A stretch of 35,548 nt of DNA. Source: CANRPC01 sp964456095 (lineage in GTDB: Bacteria; Bacillota_I; Bacilli_A; RFN20; CAG-449). The stretch lies in contig CAYVZF010000007.1 of assembly GCA_964456095.1 (NCBI GenBank), positions 1 to 35,548 of the forward strand. The letters run 5' to 3'. This document shows, piece after piece, positions 24,799 to 34,327 of this stretch (the first letter of the stretch is position 1; each line of letters opens with the position of its first letter). Position numbers and translations under genes: made by a program. The notes beneath the pieces are model-generated. The model ran no database searches. It saw only the letters and a program-made list of their open reading frames with translations, and was not told the DNA's origin.

Positions 24799-25932
24799 AT
24801 GAAAAAAGTCGCGGTTATTGGCTCTGGTCCTTCTGGATTAATGAGTATATATTCATTAGTAAAAAATGGATATAAAGATATTACTTTATTTGAAAGTGAT
24901 AATCAAATTGGTAGAAAAATAAAAGTATCTGGTAACGGAAAATGTAATTTTTTTCATATACCTATTGATTACTCTTTTTATTCTAATTCTTTTATTGCTA
25001 AAGAATATATGAATGATTTTTTAAATGATTATGAAGAGATATTTAATGATTTAGGACTTAAATATTTTTTTGATAACGAAGGAAGAGTATATCCTAGAAG
25101 TGAATCTTCTAAAACAGTTGTAAAATTGTTTGAAAGGTTTTTAAATATGAATAATATTAAAATTAAACTAAATACATACGTTAATAAAGTAATTAATAAG
25201 AATAATAAGTTGATTTTAAATTATAATGAAATTGAAGAGGAGTATGATTTTGTTGTTTTAGCTATAGGTGGATTTTCATATAATGCAAATAAAGAAATAA
25301 AAAATAAATTTATGCATGATTCAAATATTAAATTAACAAAAATTACACCGGCATTAACTCCTATTAAAACCACTATGTTTAAAAATAAAAAACTTGAAGG
25401 GAAAAGATTTAAAGTTAATTTGTTTTTATATGAAAATAATAAAAAAATATATGAAGAATATGGTGAAATATTAATTAAAAAAGATGGTATATCAGGAATT
25501 GTTACTTTTAATATATCTTCTATTCTTGCTAGAAAACATTTATCATCATATAATGATTATCAAATTGGAATAGATTTTGCTCCATATTATAGCTATGATG
25601 AATTGAAATATGAGATATATAATTCTTCTTTTACTATTGAAGAAAATCTTCAAAATCTTTTTATTGAAGAATTAAAAGATGAATTCATGCATTATATAAA
25701 AAATGATTTAATTAGTAAGATTAAAAATTATAAAGTTAAAGTTATTGATTTATATCCATTTGAATCAAGTCAAGTGACTTCTGGTGGTATTGATTTAACT
25801 TTTTTAAATAATATGTTAATAGATAATAATATTTATCCATGTGGAGAAATACTTGATATTGATGGTATGTGTGGAGGATATAATATAGCTTTTGCGTTTG
25901 CTTCTGGATATAATGTTAAAAATGTAATATAA
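24799..25932 (+). CDS. NAD(P)/FAD-dependent oxidoreductase, BaiN/YhiN (HI0933-like) family
   Basis: A 377-residue flavoprotein. The FAD-binding Rossmann motif is VAVIGSGPSGLMS at the N-terminus. Family landmarks are GRKIKVSGNGKCNFFH, GRVYPRSESS, VTSGGIDL and the C-terminal GEILDIDGMCGGYNIAFAFASG, which binds FAD. Members are annotated as aminoacetone oxidase-family or BaiN-like enzymes; the natural substrate in most bacteria is unknown. The start is the ATG directly before the Rossmann strand; an upstream TTG extension adds a poor sequence. It is slightly shorter than the usual 400-420 residues. It stands alone between the divergent gmk and the ECF sigma operon. Confidence 0.88.
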   Translation: MKKVAVIGSGPSGLMSIYSLVKNGYKDITLFESDNQIGRKIKVSGNGKCNFFHIPIDYSFYSNSFIAKEYMNDFLNDYEEIFNDLGLKYFFDNEGRVYPRSESSKTVVKLFERFLNMNNIKIKLNTYVNKVINKNNKLILNYNEIEEEYDFVVLAIGGFSYNANKEIKNKFMHDSNIKLTKITPALTPIKTTMFKNKKLEGKRFKVNLFLYENNKKIYEEYGEILIKKDGISGIVTFNISSILARKHLSSYNDYQIGIDFAPYYSYDELKYEIYNSSFTIEENLQNLFIEELKDEFMHYIKNDLISKIKNYKVKVIDLYPFESSQVTSGGIDLTFLNNMLIDNNIYPCGEILDIDGMCGGYNIAFAFASGYNVKNVI

Positions 25933-25964
25933 GAATAATTCTTTATTATATTTTTTTTAATAAT

Positions 25965-25991
25965 TGAAACTTTTTTACTTTATTAATCGCC
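25965..25991 (+). promoter_or_regulatory. Possible ECF-type promoter (autoregulation)
   Basis: TGAAAC (25965-25970) followed after 17 bases by CGCC (25988-25991) resembles ECF promoters of the SigM/SigW type (TGAAAC-N16-CGTC/CGTA). It lies 40 bases before the sigma factor start. The -10 match is imperfect. Confidence 0.4.
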
Positions 25992-26030
25992 TTATTGGTG
26001 AAGAGAAGAATCAAAAGTGAGGATCCTATT

Positions 26031-26576
26031 ATGAACGATGAATCAAAACTCTTCAAAGCAATTCATTCAAAAAGAAAGGAAGAACCAGAAGCAACATTTA
26101 GTTATATTTATTATAAATATAAACCTCTTGTTACATTTATAACTGCACAATATATAAAAAACGATGCGGATATAGAGGATATTGTTCAAGATACTTTTAT
26201 TGAATTTTTTCAAGATGTAGAACATTTAAAATCAACTATTAAATCATATTTATCAACAGCGTGTAAACATAACGCTATTGACTTTCTAAAGAAAAATAAA
26301 AGGATAAGTATAGTTGATATTGATAAGCTAGATTACTTAAATGGTAATAATTTTTCAAGCGAACAAATATTCTTGGAAAATGAAAAAATGACTTTATTAG
26401 TAAAAGATTTGAAAACATTTTTATCGGAAGAAGATGTGCAAATCATATTGTTGCATTTGGTTAATGATTTAAAATTTGATGATATTTCTTTGAAATTAAA
26501 CCAAAATGTTAAAACAATTAAAACAAAGTATTATCGTGCTCTTGAAAAGTACAAAAAAATGAAAGGAGTCAAATAA
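26031..26576 (+). CDS. ECF-type RNA polymerase sigma factor
   Basis: A 181-residue sigma-70-family factor containing only regions 2 and 4. Region 2 (about 25-95) includes FSYIYYKYKPLVTFITAQYI, DIEDIVQDTFIEFFQ and the DNA-contacting STACKHNAIDFLKK. Region 4 (about 125-175) includes LSEEDVQIILLHLVNDLKFDDISLKL and KTIKTKYYRALEKYKK. ATG 26031 is chosen because GAGG at 26019-26022 lies eight bases upstream; a TTG at 25995 would extend into the promoter region. It is followed after one base by a membrane protein with a cytoplasmic N-terminus, the standard position for its anti-sigma factor. The inducing signal is unknown. Confidence 0.9.
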   Translation: MNDESKLFKAIHSKRKEEPEATFSYIYYKYKPLVTFITAQYIKNDADIEDIVQDTFIEFFQDVEHLKSTIKSYLSTACKHNAIDFLKKNKRISIVDIDKLDYLNGNNFSSEQIFLENEKMTLLVKDLKTFLSEEDVQIILLHLVNDLKFDDISLKLNQNVKTIKTKYYRALEKYKKMKGVK

Positions 26577-26577
26577 T

Positions 26578-28836
26578 ATGAAAAAAATTGAAATGGAATT
26601 TTTAAAAGATTTCAATGATTCATTAGAAACTAAAAAGACTTTTAAAGATATTCAAAATGAAATTAATATAGAACGTTTTAAAAAACAACCAAAAAAGCGA
26701 TTTCAATTATCTTTTGCTAAAATAGGATTTGTTAGTGCATTTTTATTACTTTTAGCAATTATTATTCCAACAACTATATTTTTATTTGATAAACCAAAAG
26801 TAGTTGGACTTACAATAACAAATCAAGATGACTTAGTTGTCGAGTATCAAAGAAACTGTAATTTTATCAATAAAGGTATTAAGGTTGATAAAAAAATGAG
26901 TAATGGTAGTTATATAAGAGCAAATGAAGATGAAATAGTTATCGATTATAATACATTTGATAGTAATAACTCGGGAAGATATTATATTTCTATTTATTTG
27001 AAAAATAAACCAGAAGTAGAAACCGGATATTATGTTTTTGTATCTAATGATGAAATAACAAATATTGATTTAATTGATTATAGAGATACATATTATATAG
27101 GTGAAACAATTATTCCAGAAGATTTAATTATTGAAAAAAGATTATCAAACAATAAGATAGCAGAAACCAAATATACTGAATATTCTATTGATACATCTAA
27201 TTTTAATAGCAATAAAGCTGGTAAATATAATATTAATGTTACTTTAAATACAAATAGTGATTTTTCATTTTCATATGAAGTTGATGTTAAACCTCTTGAA
27301 AACTTAGATATAAATGGTAGATATGGATATGTTGATACATATTTTAAAGATTATTCACCAACTATTTTAGCTTTAGAAATAAATAATAATATCGCAAAAT
27401 CATATTATTCAGACATAATTATAGGTGAAAAAACAAATGAAACATTAATTAAAGAAGTAATTGATAATAAAATAATTATTAAAGATGATAAGCATAATCA
27501 AAAAATGATTTATAAACCATTTACTAACGAGATGATAGTTACTAGTCTAACATTAGATGAAAAAGATATGACATTATTTAAATTAGATGATAACGATTAT
27601 GTTATTTCTTTAAAAGGCTCAATCGCGGATACAAACGCATTTTATATTGCAAAAGATGGCTATTTATCTAAAGAAACAGTATCTTATTTATTAAATACTT
27701 ATGGTGGAATTTATTTAGATAAAGAAATGGAATGGCTAGTTACAGATGAAACTTTGTTTTCTAATGATACAACTATTATAGTTGGTAGTAAAAATATTAA
27801 TGTCGATGAAAAAATATATATTGGTACTTTCTATGATAATAAAAATAGAATAGCATTAGTTATAGAAGATGATGTTTTATATAGTTATAGTAATGTTACA
27901 CCAATTCCTTATGTTGCTCAGGTTAAAGATAATGGAGATGTTATTATTAGAACATCACCATATGATCCTATATTTAAGTATATTTCTAAAGAAGATAAAT
28001 TTGAAGTGTACACAGGAGATAATTATTTCAGTGGAGATTTAAATAGATATAATTCTAAATCACAAGTTATAGTTACAATTAATAGAAATGCTGGAACTTC
28101 ACCATATAAATATGTATTAAGTAAAGGTAATGTGTTTAATTGTATAAATTTAGAAAGGAATAAAATAGAGTGTTTTAATATACCAGGATACAATGAAACA
28201 CCTATTTATGAAGATACTACATTTGATAATGTAACAATTAGTAATATTTATATGTTTGATTTTGAAAGCAATATTTATGGCACATATGATAATTATTTTA
28301 TAATTAAAAATTCATATAGTGTTGGAAAATATAATATTGATGATATTACAACATATTGGTATGAAATATATAATAATTATAAAGTAATTGAAATAGGATG
28401 GATTGAATTTTTATCTTATAAAGATGGCATAATTAGTTTTTCATTTCATGAAGAAAACGGAATTAATAAAGTAATAAATTATGATCAAAATGAAAAATGT
28501 TATGTAATTAATGATGAAAAATATGAATTAAATAAGTCACCATTTAAAAATTTTGATTTTATTGGAAAATATATAGGATCTGATGAAACAGAAAAAATAA
28601 TACATGAAGAAGGTAAACTTGGAACGATTGGTTATACTTCAAATGGAAATCAAGTAATATATTATGAAAATATTTATATTGATATGTTAGAAGACAATAA
28701 TGTTGTTTTATGGTATTATTGTTATGGTTCAAATGATGAATTAGAAATTAAAAAATTACAATTGATTAAAAATGACATTGGTTGGTATTTTGAAATTAAT
28801 GGCGTAAAATATACGCAAGAAATAATAGAGGTGTAA
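26578..28836 (+). CDS. Membrane protein with probable anti-sigma N-terminus and large Ig-like exterior
   Basis: A 752-residue protein with about 47 cytoplasmic residues, one membrane helix near 48-70, and a long external part. The cytoplasmic segment is short and basic with no zinc-binding H-x3-C-x2-C motif, so it would be a non-ZAS anti-sigma domain. Outside, two successive bacterial Ig-like repeats (about 72-155 and 156-240) share a pattern such as GIKVDKKMSNGSYI and DLIIEKRLSNNKIA, each ending in F-x-S/N-N-x-x-G-x-Y. The rest is rich in Tyr, Asn and Asp with short repeated beta units. The one-base gap to the sigma gene supports a functional pair. The anti-sigma role is inferred from position and topology. 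Confidence 0.7.
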   Translation: MKKIEMEFLKDFNDSLETKKTFKDIQNEINIERFKKQPKKRFQLSFAKIGFVSAFLLLLAIIIPTTIFLFDKPKVVGLTITNQDDLVVEYQRNCNFINKGIKVDKKMSNGSYIRANEDEIVIDYNTFDSNNSGRYYISIYLKNKPEVETGYYVFVSNDEITNIDLIDYRDTYYIGETIIPEDLIIEKRLSNNKIAETKYTEYSIDTSNFNSNKAGKYNINVTLNTNSDFSFSYEVDVKPLENLDINGRYGYVDTYFKDYSPTILALEINNNIAKSYYSDIIIGEKTNETLIKEVIDNKIIIKDDKHNQKMIYKPFTNEMIVTSLTLDEKDMTLFKLDDNDYVISLKGSIADTNAFYIAKDGYLSKETVSYLLNTYGGIYLDKEMEWLVTDETLFSNDTTIIVGSKNINVDEKIYIGTFYDNKNRIALVIEDDVLYSYSNVTPIPYVAQVKDNGDVIIRTSPYDPIFKYISKEDKFEVYTGDNYFSGDLNRYNSKSQVIVTINRNAGTSPYKYVLSKGNVFNCINLERNKIECFNIPGYNETPIYEDTTFDNVTISNIYMFDFESNIYGTYDNYFIIKNSYSVGKYNIDDITTYWYEIYNNYKVIEIGWIEFLSYKDGIISFSFHEENGINKVINYDQNEKCYVINDEKYELNKSPFKNFDFIGKYIGSDETEKIIHEEGKLGTIGYTSNGNQVIYYENIYIDMLEDNNVVLWYYCYGSNDELEIKKLQLIKNDIGWYFEINGVKYTQEIIEV

Positions 28837-28840
28837 GGTT

Positions 28841-30301
28841 ATGAAAAAATTAAAAAGAATTTTATTATTAGTAGTATTAATATTTAGTGCTTTTTCATGT
28901 ACTTATCAAACAGAAGAAAATTTGTTTTTTGAAGATTTGAAGCTATACGCTAATCTAGTTCCTGATTTACCAAAACCTAAAGATGCATCTATTGTTTTAA
29001 TAGATAAACAAAGAGTTTATATTGATTCTAATGTGTCTTATGAAGAATATTTTCAAGAAGTAATGGAATATGTTGAATCATTAGATTTTACTTTTTGTGG
29101 AACCGCAGAGTCAATAAAAGAATATAATTATATTTTAGGAAAAGAAACATCTTATTATTTTAGTTCAACAAAAGAACTTACTTTAAAATCTATTAATAAT
29201 TATTATTTTGAAGAAGAAAATTCTTATATAGTAATTTATTCTAATAGTTATATTGAAGATAAAGATAATGGTAAATATCTAAAAGATGCTCATTTGATTA
29301 GAGTTTGTTGTGATTCTGGCATTTACGAACCAAAGTCTCATATAAATGATAATTATAGATTCGAATATGATTATTATATTGAATTTGGTTATGAACCAAG
29401 TATTTGGATTAATGATTCATCGGATTATTATATGTTAGAAATATCTGATGGTAGTGATTATTTAACTGATAATTCTTCTAAATATAATACGTATTATAAG
29501 CGTGGTACAAAATTATATTTTTATACTAATCCAATTTTAGATTCTAACTTAGTGATGTACGAAAATGATGAATTTTATAAAAAACAAACCTCTATTGAAA
29601 ACGGTGATGGTTATATTTGGTTATTTTCATACATTATGCCATCATATGATGTGACTTTAAAATTCGAGATAGAAACAATTGAATATTTAAATATTGGTAC
29701 TATTTTAGATATCCCTTCTATTTCATTTAATGATGTTATTAAGGTTAAAAAAGAAAAAGGATATGGTGCTGTAGCTCCTGGAAGTTTAAAAAATATATAT
29801 TATAGTAGAGATTATGAAGATATATCTAATGTCTTAAATATGTTAGAAATGGTTGTATATGAAGATACCACTAATAGCTGGCAAATCGCTGGTGGATGGT
29901 ATATTTCTTATTCTATTATAACTAAAGAAAAGCAATATGATATTTATATATATAATGGATATATTTACGCAAATGATAAACATTATGTATATATTGGTGA
30001 ATATGTTTCTTTCGAATATTTAAGTTTAAGCGCATATTCATTTGTTTCTTATCAAGATTCTTTCGAAGCATATAATATAAATGATGAAAAAATGGGTTCT
30101 TTTAATGGATTATCTGATTATGAATTTGTTGATTATTCATATGCTACTTTCCCTGATAATGAAATGCTTGGATATTTAGATACTGATTTTGGTATAATTT
30201 ATATCCTATCTGATGATATTTTTTATATCGAATATAATAACACTTATTTTTATTATTTGGTTGTAGGAGATAAAAAATTTAATACTATTTTTACTAAATA
30301 G
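28841..30301 (+). CDS. Lipoprotein of unknown function, third gene of the ECF operon
   Basis: A 486-residue predicted lipoprotein: MKKLKRILLLVVLIFSAFSC is a lipoprotein signal with acceptor Cys20. The remainder is rich in Tyr, Asp and Ser. A segment near 205-290 resembles an InlB B-repeat-like beta domain, ending in a MPSYDVTLKFE unit. No enzyme motif is visible. It follows the Ig-containing membrane protein by four bases with AAGG upstream, so the three genes form one unit. It may be a surface sensor or target of the ECF system. Confidence 0.7.
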   Translation: MKKLKRILLLVVLIFSAFSCTYQTEENLFFEDLKLYANLVPDLPKPKDASIVLIDKQRVYIDSNVSYEEYFQEVMEYVESLDFTFCGTAESIKEYNYILGKETSYYFSSTKELTLKSINNYYFEEENSYIVIYSNSYIEDKDNGKYLKDAHLIRVCCDSGIYEPKSHINDNYRFEYDYYIEFGYEPSIWINDSSDYYMLEISDGSDYLTDNSSKYNTYYKRGTKLYFYTNPILDSNLVMYENDEFYKKQTSIENGDGYIWLFSYIMPSYDVTLKFEIETIEYLNIGTILDIPSISFNDVIKVKKEKGYGAVAPGSLKNIYYSRDYEDISNVLNMLEMVVYEDTTNSWQIAGGWYISYSIITKEKQYDIYIYNGYIYANDKHYVYIGEYVSFEYLSLSAYSFVSYQDSFEAYNINDEKMGSFNGLSDYEFVDYSYATFPDNEMLGYLDTDFGIIYILSDDIFYIEYNNTYFYYLVVGDKKFNTIFTK

Positions 30302-30313
30302 AATATAAAAAAT

Positions 30314-30352
30314 AATGGAATTGTTAATAATTATAGCAATTTCATTTTTTAT
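30314..30352 (+). terminator. Intrinsic terminator of the ECF operon
   Basis: AATGGAATTG (30314-30323) pairs with CAATTTCATT (30337-30346), one G-T wobble, followed by TTTTATTT. Confidence 0.7.
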
Positions 30353-30370
30353 TTACTAAATCTTATTTAT

Positions 30371-30409
30371 AAAAAAAGGAATTAGATTATAGCTTTTTTT
30401 CTAATTCCT
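30371..30409 (-). terminator. Intrinsic terminator of typA
   Basis: AGGAATTAGA (30377-30386) and TCTAATTCCT (30400-30409) are perfect complements. The seven A's at 30371-30377 give a T-run after the hairpin on the minus strand, so it serves typA. Confidence 0.8.
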
Positions 30410-30446
30410 ATTAATTTAGTGATAGTTGCTAGATTATAAGATTTTA

Positions 30447-32273
30447 TTAATCTTGTTCCTTTTTATTCCTAGCATCATATTTTTTTCGTTCTACTGTATC
30501 AAGAATTCTTTTTCTTAATCTATATGAAGATGGTGTAACCTCAACTAACTCGTCAGTGTTAATATAGTCTAAACATTCTTCGAGTGACATTTTTCTTGGA
30601 GTTTTTAGGACAACTGTAGTATCTTTTGAAGCAGATCTCATATTTGTCAAATTCTTTTCTTTAACAACTGTGACCGCCAAATCCATATCATATCTATTTT
30701 CGCCAACAATCATACCTTCATAAACTTGTGTTCCTGGCAAAATAAATAATGTACCACGTTCTTCAGCGTGTGTAATCGCATATGGTGTTGCTTGTCCTGT
30801 TTCAACTGAAACGAGTACGCCAACTTTTCTTTCACCGACTTTCATTGATAATTTTGGTCTATATTCTTTATATGAATGATTAATTATTCCATAACCTTTT
30901 GTCATTGTTAAGAATTGAGTTGAAAATCCAAGTAAAGCTCTTGAAGGAACAACATAATTGATTCTTACTTGATTTTCATTATATGACATATGAATTAATT
31001 CTCCACCACGTGAACCAAATGTATCCATAATATTGCCTAAATATTCTTCAGGACAATCGATTTGAACATCTTCAAATGGCTCACATATAACACCATCAAT
31101 TTCTTTTAAAATTACTTCTGGTTTTGATACTTGAAGTTCATATCCTTCACGTCTCATATTCTCAATTAAAATTGACAAATGTAATTCACCACGGCCAGAA
31201 ACGATAAATGATTCGGTGTTCGGGATTTTTTCAACTCTTAGTGAAACATCTCTTTGACATTCTTTAAATAATCTTTCTTCTATTTTTGAATATGTTAAGA
31301 ATTTTCCATCTTGACCTGCAAAAGGAGATGAATTAACTCCGAAAGTCATTTGTAAAGTAGGTTCATCTATTCTTAATTTTGGTAATGGAAGTAATGCATT
31401 TGTATTACAAATTGTTTCACCTACTGATAAATCCATTAAACCAGCAATAGCAACAATATTACCAGCTTTTGCTTCTTGTATTTCTATTTTTTTAAGACCA
31501 TAGTAACCATATAATTTTTGAATTTTAAAGTTTTTAACACTTCCATCTAATCTAATACATGATACATTTTCATTAACTTTGATTGTACCTGATTTAATTC
31601 TACCAATACCAATTCTACCGACATAATCGTTATAATCTAATAAAGCTGGTTGGAATTGTAATGGTCCATCTTCATCAATGTCTGGTTCTGGAATTTCTTC
31701 AAGAATTGTATCAAATATTGGATCCATTCCCGGTTTTTGATCTTCTAAATTAGGAGTATATGATGATGTACCTTTTAAAGCAGAGCAATATAATGTTTTA
31801 AATTCTAATAATTCATCGTCTGCGCCAAGTTCCATAAATAATTCTAATACTTCATCGACAACTCTAGATGGATCAGCATTTGGCCTATCAATTTTATTTA
31901 CAACAACAATTGGTTTGACTTTGTTTTCTAGTGCTTTTTTTAATACAAATCTTGTTTGAGGCATAGTACCTTCGAATGCATCAACTACTAATAAAACACC
32001 ATCAACCATGTTTAGTATTCTTTCAACTTCACCACCAAAATCTGCGTGACCAGGGGTGTCTAGTATATTAATTCTTGTGTCTTTATAATTAATCGCAGTT
32101 GTTTTGGCTAATATAGTAATACCTCTTTCTTTTTCAATATCATTACTATCCATTACTCTATCTTGTATTTCTTCATTTTCTCTAAAAGTTCCGGAACATT
32201 TTAGTAATTGATTAACTAGAGTAGTTTTACCATGGTCAACGTGTGCTATAATTGCTATATTTCTTATATTCAT
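30447..32273 (-). CDS. typA: Ribosome-associated GTPase TypA/BipA
   Basis: A 608-residue translational GTPase involved in 50S subunit assembly and growth under stress or cold. The G motifs are all present: G1 AHVDHGKTT at 10-18, ERGITI (switch I), G3 DTPGHADFGGEV and G4 NKIDRPNADP. EF-G-like domains follow, with the family-specific C-terminal domain that includes GVLVSVETGQATPYAI and MSLEECLDYINTDELVEVTP. Length is typical. GGGGG lies about five bases before the ATG on the minus strand, and an extended -10 promoter lies 30 bases upstream. It is transcribed alone, with its own terminator. Confidence 0.97.
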   Translation of the reverse strand: MNIRNIAIIAHVDHGKTTLVNQLLKCSGTFRENEEIQDRVMDSNDIEKERGITILAKTTAINYKDTRINILDTPGHADFGGEVERILNMVDGVLLVVDAFEGTMPQTRFVLKKALENKVKPIVVVNKIDRPNADPSRVVDEVLELFMELGADDELLEFKTLYCSALKGTSSYTPNLEDQKPGMDPIFDTILEEIPEPDIDEDGPLQFQPALLDYNDYVGRIGIGRIKSGTIKVNENVSCIRLDGSVKNFKIQKLYGYYGLKKIEIQEAKAGNIVAIAGLMDLSVGETICNTNALLPLPKLRIDEPTLQMTFGVNSSPFAGQDGKFLTYSKIEERLFKECQRDVSLRVEKIPNTESFIVSGRGELHLSILIENMRREGYELQVSKPEVILKEIDGVICEPFEDVQIDCPEEYLGNIMDTFGSRGGELIHMSYNENQVRINYVVPSRALLGFSTQFLTMTKGYGIINHSYKEYRPKLSMKVGERKVGVLVSVETGQATPYAITHAEERGTLFILPGTQVYEGMIVGENRYDMDLAVTVVKEKNLTNMRSASKDTTVVLKTPRKMSLEECLDYINTDELVEVTPSSYRLRKRILDTVERKKYDARNKKEQD

Positions 32274-32302
32274 AGTTACCCCCTTTTTTTGTACCTTGTT
32301 AA

Positions 32303-32311
32303 GTATAGCAT
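32303..32311 (-). promoter_or_regulatory. Extended -10 promoter of typA
   Basis: On the minus strand TGCTATACT (32311-32303) is an extended -10 element (TG-N-TATACT). The -35 region is weak. It lies about 30 bases before the typA ATG. Confidence 0.55.
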
Positions 32312-32348
32312 AATCAAAAAATATATAAATATATTTTTAATTTTTTTA

Positions 32349-32378
32349 TAAAAAAATAGAGAGAAATTTATCTCTCTA
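32349..32378 (-). terminator. Intrinsic terminator of the RNase J gene
   Basis: TAGAGAGA (32357-32364) pairs with TCTCTCTA (32371-32378). The A-run before it gives ATTTTTT after the stem on the minus strand. Confidence 0.75.
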
Positions 32379-32401
32379 AATTTATAAATAATTAATAAAA
32401 T

Positions 32402-34081
32402 TTAATCAATATCTAAAATATTAGGCATTATTAATGGGTTTTTTCCTGTTTCTTTTCTTACATATCTTAAAATTTTATCTTTAATTTTTTCAATTAATTC
32501 ATCTTTGTTTTCATAATAACCAGTTAAATAAATAGAAACTTGATCTATAAATAATTGAGTTATATTTTTTACAACATTTTCAGAGTCTATTAAGAAAATG
32601 AAACCTCGCATTTGTACATCAGGACCTGCGACAATCTCTTTTGATTCTTTTGAAACGGATACACTTAATATAATGATTCCATCTTTTGCCATTGCTTGTC
32701 TATCTTGTATTATTTCATTTCTTACAGTACCAACTTGATTTTCTTCAACTAACCAATCTCCAACTTTAATTGTTTCTTTAAAATTGATTTTTGCAACACC
32801 ATCTTCAATATTAAGTATCATTCCATTATCGAAAACAAATATATTTGTATGTTTAAATCCTAGTGAAGAATTTAAAGCAATCTTTGCATTTGCCATTAAT
32901 GATTTATAATCACCTTTAACTGGTAAATAATATTTTGGCTTTAAAAGAGATAGTAGCATTTTAATATCTTCTTCTTGAGCATGCATAGATGCAACATCTT
33001 TTCTTGTTAAATTGATTACTTGAGCACCTGTTTTATATATATTATCAATCGCGCTTACAGAAATTACTTCTGTTCCTGGAACAGATGGACTTGCAAGTAA
33101 GAAAGTATCAGTTGATTTAAATTCGATTTCTCTACCATTATATATACCAGTTGATAATTCATTTAATGTTTCAAATAAATCTTCACCTTCTCCTGTAATA
33201 ATAACAACTAAATCTTTTTCACTAACACGAATCAAATCTTCAAATTTGATGATATTATCTTTAGGTATTGGTTCATTTCTATATTCTAAATTATTCATTA
33301 ATTCTAATATATTTTCATCTAAAAATAATATTTTTTTATTATTTTTTACACACAAGTCAATTACTTCTTTAACGTTAAAAGCGTTTTGAGGGTATAAAGA
33401 TATAAAGATTCTTCCATCACTTTCAAGGAATAAATTAGAAATATGTGGAGTTAATCTATGCTTAGGTGAAGTATGTCCTATTTTATCTGTATCGCATGAT
33501 TCTGAAAGTAGTAAAAATACACCTTTTTGTGTTATTTTTGCATAACTAGATAAATCCATTTCATGCATTTTTGGAGCACCAAAATCAACAATAAAATCTG
33601 ATGTATAGAAAATATATCCATATTCTGTTTCAATTGCAATTGCAAGTGATTCTGGAACAGCGTGTGTCATACCGACAAATAAAAAATTTCTTCCTTCAAT
33701 ACTTATTTCATCTCCATCTGAAACTAAATGGTAATCAAATGTAATTTTATCTTCTAATCCATATTCTTTCACTTTATAATCAATCATTATTTGTGTTGAT
33801 TTTGAACAGTAAACTGGTGCTGGTATTTTTTGAATAATATATGGTAATGCACCCATTTGATCGTCATGACCATGTGAAATTATATATGCTTTAACGCGGT
33901 CTTTGTTTTCTATTAGATATGAATAATCAGGAATTATTACATCTACACCTGGAGTATGTTTGTCTGGGTATTTCATACCAGCATCAATAACGAAAATATT
34001 GTCATTGATTTCAAATATAAACATATTCTTTCCATTTTCATCAAGGCCACCTAAAGCAAAAAATTTTATTTTATCTTGCAT
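32402..34081 (-). CDS. Ribonuclease J family protein with degenerate active site (RNase J2-like)
   Basis: A 559-residue metallo-beta-lactamase/beta-CASP protein of the RNase J family, which acts in mRNA decay and RNA maturation. The fold landmarks are clear: FALGGLDENGKNMF, VIDAGMKYP, GVDVIIPDYSYL, the beta-CASP region and the C-terminal domain. Key residues have changed. The H-x-H-x-D-H metal motif reads HGHDDQ (His70, His72, Asp74, Gln75), and the usual PVHGEYR reads PVKGDYK (Lys389). The ASMHAQEED His and the TSDF Asp remain. B. subtilis RNase J2 has a similarly altered motif, so this is likely a J2-type partner of low activity. ATG 34081 is preferred: GGAGG (34091-34087) lies five bases upstream, whereas a longer start at 34147 would run through the promoter. 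Confidence 0.88.
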   Translation of the reverse strand: MQDKIKFFALGGLDENGKNMFIFEINDNIFVIDAGMKYPDKHTPGVDVIIPDYSYLIENKDRVKAYIISHGHDDQMGALPYIIQKIPAPVYCSKSTQIMIDYKVKEYGLEDKITFDYHLVSDGDEISIEGRNFLFVGMTHAVPESLAIAIETEYGYIFYTSDFIVDFGAPKMHEMDLSSYAKITQKGVFLLLSESCDTDKIGHTSPKHRLTPHISNLFLESDGRIFISLYPQNAFNVKEVIDLCVKNNKKILFLDENILELMNNLEYRNEPIPKDNIIKFEDLIRVSEKDLVVIITGEGEDLFETLNELSTGIYNGREIEFKSTDTFLLASPSVPGTEVISVSAIDNIYKTGAQVINLTRKDVASMHAQEEDIKMLLSLLKPKYYLPVKGDYKSLMANAKIALNSSLGFKHTNIFVFDNGMILNIEDGVAKINFKETIKVGDWLVEENQVGTVRNEIIQDRQAMAKDGIIILSVSVSKESKEIVAGPDVQMRGFIFLIDSENVVKNITQLFIDQVSIYLTGYYENKDELIEKIKDKILRYVRKETGKNPLIMPNILDID

Positions 34082-34115
34082 ATTATCCTCCATAACTTTT
34101 TTTCTTATCAATGCT

Positions 34116-34124
34116 ATTATAACA
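34116..34124 (-). promoter_or_regulatory. Extended -10 promoter of the RNase J gene
   Basis: On the minus strand TGTTATAAT (34124-34116) is a perfect extended -10 element, about 35 bases before the chosen start. A TTGAGT at 34147-34142 is too far (20 bases) to be a normal -35. Confidence 0.6.
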
Positions 34125-34267
34125 TATTTACTAAAATATAAACTCAAAATAATAACTAATATTTAATTATTATTGAGAAAATTAGTATTATCAAATTTAA
34201 AAATTGATAACAAATTACAAAAAGCAAATGAATTATAATATAAATTAATTGCTAGAATAAATACTTT

Positions 34268-34297
34268 TTGTAAAAAAATAAAAAATACTTTTATATT
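34268..34297 (+). promoter_or_regulatory. Possible promoter of tRNA-His
   Basis: TTGTAA (34268-34273) and TATATT (34292-34297) are separated by 18 bases, predicting a start near 34304, about 24 bases before the tRNA. A GATAAT at 34310-34315 is an alternative -10. The region is nearly all A and T, so support is limited. Confidence 0.3.
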
Positions 34298-34327
34298 TTT
34301 AAATAATATGATAATATACTTCTATAT

